Assembly (NCBI GenBank): GCA_011389605.1 | Contig: JAABTZ010000141.1 | Span: 1 to 5,372, forward strand | Length of the DNA: 5,372 bases | Source of the DNA: Desulfobacteraceae bacterium | GTDB lineage: Bacteria > Desulfobacterota > Desulfobacteria > Desulfobacterales > Desulfosalsimonadaceae | Direction: 5' to 3' | Part shown: positions 1 through 5,372 of the stretch, piece after piece | Numbering within the stretch: the stretch's first letter is position 1 | How the letters are laid out: every line of letters starts with the position of its first letter | Notes under the pieces: generated by a model | What the model was told of the DNA's origin: nothing | Databases searched by the model: none | What the model saw: the letters and a program-made list of their open reading frames with translations, nothing else | Translations under genes and position numbers: made by a program

Positions 1-1227
1 ACCATCCCAATCATGGAACTGGCTGAAGGAACCCGCAAGCTGGCTGAAGGCGATCTTTCCTACACCATCAATGTTGAAGCTGATGATGAAATGAAGATCC
101 TGGTGGATTCTTTTAATAAAATGACCAGGGAGCTTCGTTTCAACCGCAGGGAACTTGAATTTTCAGCCAGAAAACTCTACGAGCAGAACCTGGAGATAGA
201 AGAACGGCGCAGATACATGGAAATTGTCCTCGACAATGTATCGGCAGGGGTCATTTCCCTTGATGCACAAGGCCTGGTTACCACCATCAATGCAGCAGCA
301 GAGGAAATGCTGCAGATCCGGGCCGCAGACGTTCTGAAGAAAAACTACAAACACCTGCTGGCAGAACCTTATCCAAAAATGGCCGCAGAGATCATGGAGC
401 ACTTTTCCACCCAATTTGATGACGGTGTCTCAAAGTCTTTTAACCTGACAATTGATGGAAAGCGGCGAACCCTTAAAGTCAATTTCAATGCTTTAAAAGA
501 TGATGCCGGCACTCAGATGGGTATTGTGATGGTTTTCGACGATTTGACAGAACTGGAAAAAGCCCAGCGGATGGCTGCCTGGCGGGAAGTGGCCAGACGA
601 ATCGCCCATGAGGTGAAAAATCCGCTGACTCCCATTTCGCTGTCAGCCCAGAGACTGAAGCGCAAGTATCAAAAACAGATCAATGATCCGGTTTTTGAGG
701 AATGCACCCAGACCATTATTGACCACACGGATCTGATCCGCAACCTTGTCAATGAGTTTTCCTCATTTGCCAGGTTTCCCACCGCCAGTCCCGAACCCTG
801 TGATCTGGGCCCCATAATTCACGAATCAGTGGCCCTCTACCGGGAAGGGCACCTTAAAATAAACTTTAGTGTAAAGATCGCCGATGATCTGCCCATGCTA
901 TCTCTGGACCGCCAGCAGATAAAACAGATTATGATCAACTTAATTGACAACGCCATTGCAGCCATCCGGGACCGGGGGGAAATCGCCATTACTGCCTCTT
1001 GGGATTACACGGGGAAAAAGGTCCGGATCACTGTGGCCGATGACGGTGCGGGAATCTCCGATGCGGAAAAGCCATATCTGTTCGAACCCGACTTTACCAC
1101 CAAAAAATCAGGCATGGGGCTTGGACTGGCGATCGTGGCAACCATAGTTGCCGATCACCACGGCACCATTATCACTGAAGACAATCATCCCCGTGGGGCC
1201 AGATTCATAATTGAACTGCCGGTGTAA
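1..1227 (+). CDS. ntrY: NtrY-like sensor histidine kinase, C-terminal part (5' end outside window)
   Basis: Sensor kinase that should autophosphorylate on histidine and pass the phosphate to the regulator encoded next to it. The frame is open from base 1, and the first codons (T-I-P-I before the first Met at base 13) already continue a HAMP domain, so the gene starts left of the window. Counting the first codon as 1, the visible 408 residues hold the end of a HAMP linker (1 to about 50, with the typical LAEGTRKLAEGDL pattern), a PAS domain (about 74-184), the H-box with His203 in AHEVKNPLTP, the N-box (Asn317 in NLIDNA), the G1 box DDGAG (347-351), the F-box FEPDFTTK and the G2 box GMGLGL (371-376). 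All catalytic elements look intact. NtrY proteins usually run over 700 residues with N-terminal membrane segments and a periplasmic sensor region; that part is missing here. The HAMP-PAS-kinase order and an NtrX-like neighbour 34 bases downstream support NtrY over other kinases. The signal sensed cannot be read from this fragment. Confidence 0.9.
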   Translation, partial: TIPIMELAEGTRKLAEGDLSYTINVEADDEMKILVDSFNKMTRELRFNRRELEFSARKLYEQNLEIEERRRYMEIVLDNVSAGVISLDAQGLVTTINAAAEEMLQIRAADVLKKNYKHLLAEPYPKMAAEIMEHFSTQFDDGVSKSFNLTIDGKRRTLKVNFNALKDDAGTQMGIVMVFDDLTELEKAQRMAAWREVARRIAHEVKNPLTPISLSAQRLKRKYQKQINDPVFEECTQTIIDHTDLIRNLVNEFSSFARFPTASPEPCDLGPIIHESVALYREGHLKINFSVKIADDLPMLSLDRQQIKQIMINLIDNAIAAIRDRGEIAITASWDYTGKKVRITVADDGAGISDAEKPYLFEPDFTTKKSGMGLGLAIVATIVADHHGTIITEDNHPRGARFIIELPV

Positions 1228-1250
1228 CGTAAAACCTCAACTTTGAAACA

Positions 1251-1259
1251 AGGGAAGGA
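1251..1259 (+). promoter_or_regulatory. Ribosome binding site of the NtrX-like gene
   Basis: A purine run AGGGAAGGA lies just before the ATG at 1262. AGGGA gives a 6-base spacer and AAGGA a 2-base spacer, so the first is the better Shine-Dalgarno candidate. The 34-base gap after the kinase stop shows no hairpin or promoter, which favours co-transcription of kinase and regulator. Confidence 0.6.
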
Positions 1260-1261
1260 TC

Positions 1262-2632
1262 ATGTTTCCAACCATTCTCATCGTGGACGACGAGCCGTCG
1301 ATTCTCAGATCCCTTAGCGGAATTCTTATGGATGAAGGCTTTGAGACCATGACCGCCACAAACGGCTATGAAGCCCTCCAGTGCGTGGAGACCCAAACCC
1401 CGGACCTGGTGCTTCTCGATATCTGGATGCCGGGAATAGACGGCATTGAAACCTTAAAGGAGATCAAAAGCCAGCATCCCCATGTGCAGGTGGTAATGAT
1501 AACCGGCCACGGAACCATTGAAACCGCGGTTAGCGCCACCAAAATGGGCGCCTATGACTTTATTGAAAAACCCCTCAATATTGACCGGGTTATCGTGGCC
1601 ATAAACAATGCTTTAAACTTCCGGCGGCTTGAGGAAGAAAACCGGTTTCTGAGGAAAAAAACCATTGAGAAATATGCCATCACGGGAAGCAGCCAGTCCA
1701 CCATGGAGCTTAAAAAGCAGATCGGCATTACAGCCCCCACGGATGCATGGGTTTTGATCACCGGTGAGAACGGCACGGGAAAGGAGTTGGTTGCCCGGAC
1801 CATCCACCAGCTTTCAGCCCGTTCTGACATGCCCCTGGTTGATGTTAACTGCGCTGCACTAAATGATGAAAGCTTGGAAAGCGAACTGCTCGGCCATGAA
1901 AAAGGCTCATTTGCCGGGGCGGTGAGCAAAAAATACGGCAAGTTCGAACTGGCCCACAATGGTACGCTTTTTTTCGACGAAATCGGGGATATGGGACTAA
2001 AGCCCCAGGCCACGATTCTGAGAATTCTGGAAGAAAAGCAGTTTCAAAGGATGGGCGGCAGCCGCACCATTCCCTTTGATGTGCGTGTAATTGCAGCCAC
2101 AAACAAGGATCTCAAAAAAGCCATTCAAGCAGGACTATTCCGTGAAGATCTTTATTACCGGCTCAACGTGGTCCCGATTTTCGTTCCCCCCCTTCGCAAA
2201 CGAAGCGATGACATAGCGGCCTTAATCCAGGTTTTTCTTTCCAAGGTCGCCGAAGATACCCGCACCCCTGTAAAGCAGATGAGCCCCGCAGCCGTTGATC
2301 TTCTCAAACAATATCCATGGCCCGGCAATGTACGGGAACTCAAAAACCTCGTGGAGCGCCTCGACATAATGGCCGGCCAGACAATTGGCGTCGATGACAT
2401 TCCGGCCCCTTACAACGAGGCAGCTGAAGCACCGCGTTCTCAGGCCGACAAAATGTTTGCATACCAGCGCCTAAAGGAGGCAACCGAGGCATTTGAACAG
2501 GCATTTATCATAAAAAAGCTGGAAGATCATAATTTTGATATTGCCGAAACCGCAAAAATCACGGGTATCGACAAATCACGTATCAAAAAGGTGCAGCAGA
2601 AAATGACAAAACTTGCCAATGCCTCAAAATGA
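1262..2632 (+). CDS. ntrX: NtrX-like sigma-54-type response regulator (REC-AAA+-HTH)
   Basis: Cytoplasmic response regulator, the likely partner of the upstream kinase. The 456 residues match the usual NtrC/NtrX length. The receiver domain (1 to about 120) has acidic residues D9, D10 and E11, phosphoacceptor D53, T81 and K103. The AAA+ domain (about 138-365) has Walker A GENGTGKE (168-175), Walker B LFFDE (236-240), the FREDLYYR arginine-finger region (293-300) and the sensor-2 motif GNVREL (355-360). The C-terminus (about 408-448) is a Fis-type helix-turn-helix. Two things are odd. The sigma-54 contact loop reads GSFAGA (215-220) instead of GAFTGA, losing the key threonine. The recognition helix (about 436-447, DKSRIKKVQQKM) departs from the usual RSNLYRKIKKL pattern. 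ATPase motifs look intact, so ATP binding is likely kept, while classic sigma-54 activation is uncertain. The stop overlaps the rsmD start. NtrX is chosen over NtrC because of the NtrY-like neighbour; another NtrC-family name is possible. Confidence 0.88.
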   Translation: MFPTILIVDDEPSILRSLSGILMDEGFETMTATNGYEALQCVETQTPDLVLLDIWMPGIDGIETLKEIKSQHPHVQVVMITGHGTIETAVSATKMGAYDFIEKPLNIDRVIVAINNALNFRRLEEENRFLRKKTIEKYAITGSSQSTMELKKQIGITAPTDAWVLITGENGTGKELVARTIHQLSARSDMPLVDVNCAALNDESLESELLGHEKGSFAGAVSKKYGKFELAHNGTLFFDEIGDMGLKPQATILRILEEKQFQRMGGSRTIPFDVRVIAATNKDLKKAIQAGLFREDLYYRLNVVPIFVPPLRKRSDDIAALIQVFLSKVAEDTRTPVKQMSPAAVDLLKQYPWPGNVRELKNLVERLDIMAGQTIGVDDIPAPYNEAAEAPRSQADKMFAYQRLKEATEAFEQAFIIKKLEDHNFDIAETAKITGIDKSRIKKVQQKMTKLANASK

Positions 2633-3198
2633 GAATAATTGCCGGGAAAAACAAGGGCCGAAAGCTGTCTTGCCTGCCGGATCGCACAATTCGCCCTACT
2701 TCGGGAAAAGTCCGCGAAGCCATATTTGATATCTGTGGAGCAAGACTTGCCGGTTCCCGGGTGGCGGATCTGTTTGCCGGCACCGGCGCCTTTGGCTTAG
2801 AAGCCCTGAGCCGGGGAGCCGTTCAGGCCGTGTTTGTGGAATCAGATCCGGGGGCTTTGTCAATTATCCAAAAAAATATTGCCGCCTGCCGGGCCGAAGA
2901 TCAGGCAACTGTACTGCGCCGTGACATTATAAAGGAATCAGGATTTCTGGACCAAACACGGTTAAATTTTGATCTGGTATTCATTGATCCGCCATATAAC
3001 CGGGGGGCTCTTGCCCCGGTTTTAAAGCACCTGGTCAAAGACGGGGTTCTTGCCAAAGACGCTCTTGTGATAATTGAGCACGCAGCCGCCGATGCGCTGC
3101 CTGACGATCCTGCCGGCCTCAGGTGTGTGGATCAGCGCAAATACGGAAAAACCCTTGTCAGCTTTCTTGCAAGTATGGTACCTATGAGCGATTTTTAA
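2629..3198 (+). CDS. rsmD: 16S rRNA (guanine-966-N2)-methyltransferase RsmD
   Basis: SAM-dependent enzyme that in E. coli methylates N2 of G966 in 16S rRNA, in the small ribosomal subunit. The 189 residues are the usual family length. Visible motifs are the N-terminal RIIAGKNKGRKL (2-13), RPTSGKVREAIFDI (22-35), the SAM-binding loop DLFAGTGAFGLEALSRGA (47-64), the acidic E71 at the end of strand 2, the catalytic DPPY (120-123) characteristic of N-methyltransferases on exocyclic amines, and the C-terminal YGKTLVSFL (172-180). The start codon shares ATGA with the stop of the preceding regulator and has no clear Shine-Dalgarno sequence, so translation probably depends on ribosomes finishing the upstream gene. 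The next gene is coaD; rsmD-coaD is a common pairing across bacteria and supports the call. Nothing looks damaged. Confidence 0.95.
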   Translation: MRIIAGKNKGRKLSCLPDRTIRPTSGKVREAIFDICGARLAGSRVADLFAGTGAFGLEALSRGAVQAVFVESDPGALSIIQKNIAACRAEDQATVLRRDIIKESGFLDQTRLNFDLVFIDPPYNRGALAPVLKHLVKDGVLAKDALVIIEHAAADALPDDPAGLRCVDQRKYGKTLVSFLASMVPMSDF

Positions 3199-3268
3199 GT
3201 TTGATGGTGTCGTAGAAAGTCGGTTCCTGGAAATCCCGGATGCAACCGGGAGTCTATGACACCTAAAC
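3199..3268 (+). repeat. Nested inverted repeat (folded element) between rsmD and coaD
   Basis: This begins directly after the rsmD stop. GGTGTCGTAGA (3206-3216) pairs with TCTATGACACC (3253-3263) over 11 positions with one G-U pair. A weaker outer pairing GTTT (3199-3202) with AAAC (3265-3268) extends it. Inside, TCCCGG (3234-3239) and CCGGGA (3246-3251) form a 6-base-pair hairpin with loop ATGCAA. A competing pairing, CGGTT (3221-3225) with AACCG (3244-3248), overlaps the inner hairpin, so both cannot form together. No strong T-run follows immediately (five Ts at 3270-3274 after AAACC), so it could be a weak or attenuating terminator, an mRNA-processing or stability structure, or one copy of a dispersed palindromic repeat. 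The pairing is seen directly; the role is not known. Confidence 0.6.
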
Positions 3269-3276
3269 CTTTTTCA

Positions 3277-3282
3277 AAAGGA
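3277..3282 (+). promoter_or_regulatory. Ribosome binding site of coaD
   Basis: AAAGGA stands 7 bases before the ATG at 3290 and fixes the coaD start. It is part of a small self-complementary stretch, CCTTTT (3268-3273) with AAAAGG (3276-3281). The full fold would leave only a 2-base loop, so at most a weak 4-5 base-pair hairpin is realistic. Confidence 0.7.
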
Positions 3283-3289
3283 CAAAATC

Positions 3290-3799
3290 ATGGGAAAAGT
3301 TGCCATATATCCGGGTTCTTTTGATCCGGTCACCAACGGGCATCTGGATATCATAGAGCGCGGCCTGACAATTTTTGACCGAATTATTATCACCATACTT
3401 GAAAACCCTGCAAAAAAACTGCTGTTTACTGTTGAAGAACGCATGGACCTTTTAAACCAGTCCCTGACAAATTTTTCAAACATTGAGATTGCAACCTACG
3501 ACGGACTTCTTGTGGATTATGCAAAACAGCGCAATGCTCAGGCAATTTTGCGGGGCATGAGGGCTGTTTCTGACTTTGAATACGAATTTCAGATGGCACT
3601 TATGAACCGACGGCTCAACAGAGAAGTTCAGACAGTGTTTTTGATGACCGGGCTGCGATGGATATTTACAAGTTCTTCAATCATCAAGGAAGCCGCCAGG
3701 TTCGGGGGAAACATTGAAAGCATGGTTCCGCCGGCTGTGCAAAAAAAACTCGAAGAAACTTTTAACAAATCACTGGGAAACGGAAAGCTTACGGACTAA
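3290..3799 (+). CDS. coaD: Phosphopantetheine adenylyltransferase (CoaD)
   Basis: Cytoplasmic enzyme that transfers AMP from ATP to 4'-phosphopantetheine, giving dephospho-CoA and pyrophosphate; this is the penultimate step of coenzyme A synthesis. The 169 residues are slightly more than the usual 159-163, through a short polar C-terminal tail. Visible motifs are YPGSFDPVTNGH (7-18), holding the nucleotidyltransferase TxGH-type site with His18; KKLLFTVEER (42-51), with the conserved lysine; ILRGMRAVSDFEYEFQMA (86-103), with Arg88 and Arg91; and the late TSSSIIKEAA (127-136). The segment before SSS reads TGLRWIF where E. coli has a P-S-K-E-W-S-F type sequence, but Trp124 is kept. The start has a good ribosome binding site. 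The gene lies 91 bases after rsmD, separated by the folded element, and its stop overlaps that of the convergent DUF368 gene by 4 bases. The family call is secure. Confidence 0.97.
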   Translation: MGKVAIYPGSFDPVTNGHLDIIERGLTIFDRIIITILENPAKKLLFTVEERMDLLNQSLTNFSNIEIATYDGLLVDYAKQRNAQAILRGMRAVSDFEYEFQMALMNRRLNREVQTVFLMTGLRWIFTSSSIIKEAARFGGNIESMVPPAVQKKLEETFNKSLGNGKLTD

Positions 3800-4779
3800 T
3801 CAGCGGAAGACCGGTGTGAAATCCGCTCTATAATCATCACGAGCGCAAAACCGGCCAGCATAAGAATTGCGGGGATCATTATTTCGGACAGTGCCGCTTC
3901 CGGCCATACATTTGCTTCCGTGATCACCACCTGTCTGCCGCCTATGGACTCAACTACCAGCGGCTCTTTCCAGGGCCAGATCTTTCGCATGGATCCCAGC
4001 ATCATCCCTGTCAAACAGGCAATTGCATTATCAGGCCATTTATCGAGCACGTATTTGAGCACCCGGGAAAAACCGGCCAGCCCCGCGGCACAGCCCGCGG
4101 CCAGAATTGCAAGCATGCCAAGGTTTGCCGGCATAAACGGTTTCTCAAGAAGGCCAAGTATATATTCATATTTTCCAAGAATCAAAAGGATAAAAGCCCC
4201 GCTTAACCCGGGCAGAATCATTGCACATACTGCCACCATGCCGGATAAGAATATAAAACCAGCGGTTTCCGGTGTATCGGCAGGAACCAGGCCAACAATA
4301 AACCAGGCGGCCGCTGTTCCCACACACAATGCGACCGCCTGCCTAAAAGACCAGAGGGCTACCCTGCGGCCCACGACCCAGATGGAAGCGGCAATAAGGC
4401 CAAAAAAAAGACTCCAGGTAGGCACAGGCTGATAATGGAGCAAATAATTCATCACCCGGGCCAGGCTCATTACGGCAATACCGATGCCGCAAAAAAGACA
4501 GAGCAGAAAACGGATATGGACGCCGGCCAGGGCTGCCTTTAGGTCCAAAGAAAGCAAATGCTTAAACATCCGGATATCCACGGACTTGACAGCTGCCAGC
4601 AGATCCTCATAAATTCCTGTAATCAGGGCCATGGTTCCACCGGAGACTCCCGGCACTGTATCGGCAGCACCCATGCATGCCCCCTTGATAGCCAGAAGTA
4701 GAGCAGAACGGCCGGAGCGGGGTCCCGGAGAGGTCATGAATACGGATTTCCAGCTCGGATCAGCTGGCCGGCGGCTCAA
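3796..4779 (-). CDS. DUF368 / PopT-family membrane protein, probable undecaprenyl-phosphate translocase
   Basis: Integral inner-membrane protein. DUF368 members (PopT in Gram-positive work) have been shown to help return undecaprenyl phosphate to the cytoplasmic face for reuse in peptidoglycan and other envelope polymers; assigning that role here is by family. Numbering from the proposed TTG start (327 residues), the diagnostic KGACMGAADTVPGVSGGT lies near 32-49, followed by ITGIYEDLL. A second similar turn, ILPGLSGAF (188-196), suggests two inverted re-entrant repeats. Hydrophobic segments lie near 89-109, 121-137, 148-164, 175-191, 195-211, 220-237 and 300-317. The start is uncertain. TTG at 4779 has GGAG 6 bases upstream and overlaps the pcm stop. 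ATG at 4791 or 4824 would overlap pcm more and lacks a clear ribosome site. ATG at 4737 gives the 13-residue lead usual before this motif, but only a weak site. It follows pcm on the same strand and converges on coaD with overlapping stop codons. Confidence 0.92.
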   Translation of the reverse strand: MSRRPADPSWKSVFMTSPGPRSGRSALLLAIKGACMGAADTVPGVSGGTMALITGIYEDLLAAVKSVDIRMFKHLLSLDLKAALAGVHIRFLLCLFCGIGIAVMSLARVMNYLLHYQPVPTWSLFFGLIAASIWVVGRRVALWSFRQAVALCVGTAAAWFIVGLVPADTPETAGFIFLSGMVAVCAMILPGLSGAFILLILGKYEYILGLLEKPFMPANLGMLAILAAGCAAGLAGFSRVLKYVLDKWPDNAIACLTGMMLGSMRKIWPWKEPLVVESIGGRQVVITEANVWPEAALSEIMIPAILMLAGFALVMIIERISHRSSAD

Positions 4780-4791
4780 ATGTCTCTCCAT
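4776..4791 (-). promoter_or_regulatory. Overlapping pcm stop and likely DUF368 translation start
   Basis: On the minus strand GGAGAG (4789-4784) precedes TTG (4779-4777), which overlaps the pcm stop TGA (4778-4776). GGAG lies 6 bases before TTG. The arrangement fits translational coupling from a rare TTG start. The GGAGAG also encodes the Trp-Arg near the pcm C-terminus, so it may be there for coding reasons alone. Confidence 0.4.
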
Positions 4792-5372
4792 CCATACTGG
4801 CCCACGAGCCTTACAAAACGGCATCCGCCCAGTTCGCTTCGGTGGATACCCTGTTCGTCCTTAACCAGCTTGATCATTTTCTGGGAAAGAGAGGAGCCCA
4901 CTGGAATGATAAGGCGCCCGCCCATGGCTAGTTGATCCACCAGGGGCTTGGGAATCTCGGGTGCCCCGGCTGTCACAATTATGGCATCAAAAGGGCTTTC
5001 CTCGCGCCATCCCATTGTCCCGTCGGAATATCGGGCAATGATATTATAATAGCCAAGATTTTCAAACATTTTACGCGCGTTTTCATAAAGGATCCGGTTG
5101 CGCTCGATAGTATAGACCCTGTAGGCTATATCAGCCAGCACGGCAGCCTGGTATCCGGAACCGGTGCCAATTTCCAGGACCCGGTCATCTTCATCAATCT
5201 GGAGGGCTTCGGTCATCATGGCCACGATATAAGGCTGGGAAATGGTCTGCTGTTCGCCTATGGGAAGGGGATGATCACTATATGCCTGATCCATAAGGGC
5301 TTCATTTACAAACAAATGGCGGGGCACACGACGCATGGCCGCAAGGGTTTTAGGATCGCTAACCCCCCGGGT
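4776..5372 (-). CDS. pcm: Protein-L-isoaspartate O-methyltransferase, N-terminus outside window
   Basis: SAM-dependent repair enzyme that methylates the side-chain carboxyl of L-isoaspartyl residues in aged proteins, starting their return to normal aspartate. The frame stays open to the window edge. The 12 codons before the internal Met at 5336 read TRGVSDPKTLAA, matching the usual lead of the family (G-[IV]-x-D-x-x-V/L-L-x-A before M-x-x-VPRHLFV). So 5336 is not the true start and the gene is cut by the window end. With the first visible residue as 1, the motifs are VPRHLFV (16-22), LPIGEQQTISQP (36-47), the SAM loop VLEIGTGSGYQ (65-75), FDAIIVTAGAPEIP (128-141), GGRLIIPVG (151-159) and the C-terminal FVRLVG (186-191). 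The 198 visible residues against a usual 205-220 suggest only about 10-25 are missing. The DUF368 gene follows directly on the same strand. No damage is seen. Confidence 0.95.
   Translation of the reverse strand, partial: TRGVSDPKTLAAMRRVPRHLFVNEALMDQAYSDHPLPIGEQQTISQPYIVAMMTEALQIDEDDRVLEIGTGSGYQAAVLADIAYRVYTIERNRILYENARKMFENLGYYNIIARYSDGTMGWREESPFDAIIVTAGAPEIPKPLVDQLAMGGRLIIPVGSSLSQKMIKLVKDEQGIHRSELGGCRFVRLVGQYGWRDI

Noticed and set aside
1552..2013. Long minus-strand open frame opposite the regulator gene
   Set aside because: It lies wholly antisense to the conserved AAA+ coding region, its translation is low-complexity and Ser-rich with no recognisable motif, and it follows the codon pattern of the real gene.
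3199..3289. A sigma-70 or sigma-54 promoter for coaD in the gap
   Set aside because: TTGATG at 3202-3207 has no acceptable -10 at the right distance, and no TGGCAC-N5-TTGC type element is present.
3741..3748. Run of eight A in coaD as a possible programmed frameshift or sequencing error
   Set aside because: The frame is intact and the residues after it (KLEETF) continue the normal CoaD C-terminal helix; no downstream stimulatory structure or alternative product is evident.
3802..3827. Hairpin just after the coaD stop as a terminator
   Set aside because: Only 6 base pairs with a 14-base loop and no T-run, and it lies in DUF368 coding sequence; not enough to call an intrinsic terminator.
3920..4432. 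Plus-strand open frame of 170 codons inside the DUF368 gene
   Set aside because: It is antisense to clear DUF368 membrane segments; the Pro/Thr/Arg-rich product is typical of the reverse complement of hydrophobic coding sequence.
4776..5336. Reading pcm as complete from the ATG at 5336
   Set aside because: The 12 upstream codons to the window edge are open and encode the conserved family lead (GVSDPKTLAA), so the real start is beyond the window.
1..5372. Mobile element, CRISPR, toxin-antitoxin, defence system, tRNA or rRNA
   Set aside because: No spaced direct repeats, terminal inverted repeats, transposase, integrase, cloverleaf or small gene pair is visible; all genes are conserved chromosomal families, so no new system is claimed.

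Overview
The window (5,372 bases, moderate GC, tightly packed) is ordinary bacterial chromosome. It carries six protein genes in two convergent blocks. The best guess for the host is a sulfate-reducer-type member of the Desulfobacterota (former Deltaproteobacteria, Desulfobacterales-like). This rests on an NtrY/NtrX pair joined to rsmD-coaD, the style of the CoaD sequence and the DUF368 type. It is inference from protein style, not a database match.

Plus strand, bases 1-3799: the 3' part of an NtrY-like membrane sensor kinase (its start lies left of the window), an NtrX-like sigma-54-type response regulator, rsmD (16S rRNA guanine-N2 methyltransferase) and coaD (phosphopantetheine adenylyltransferase). 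The kinase and regulator are 34 bases apart. The regulator and rsmD overlap by 4 bases (ATGA), so the first three genes probably form one transcript. A 91-base gap before coaD contains a strong nested inverted repeat, followed by the coaD ribosome binding site.

Minus strand, bases 5372-3796: pcm (protein-L-isoaspartate O-methyltransferase; its N-terminus lies right of the window) followed by a DUF368/PopT-family membrane protein, whose likely start overlaps the pcm stop. This block runs head-on into coaD, and the two stop codons overlap by 4 bases, leaving no intergenic space for a terminator.

Functionally, the left block joins envelope or nitrogen/redox-type signalling (NtrYX) to housekeeping genes for ribosome modification and coenzyme A synthesis. 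The right block joins protein repair to undecaprenyl-phosphate recycling. I see no mobile element, CRISPR array, tRNA, rRNA, phage gene or clearly new multi-gene system. The points most worth a second look are the altered sigma-54 contact loop (GSFAGA instead of GAFTGA) and unusual DNA-binding helix of the NtrX-like regulator, and the folded element between rsmD and coaD.
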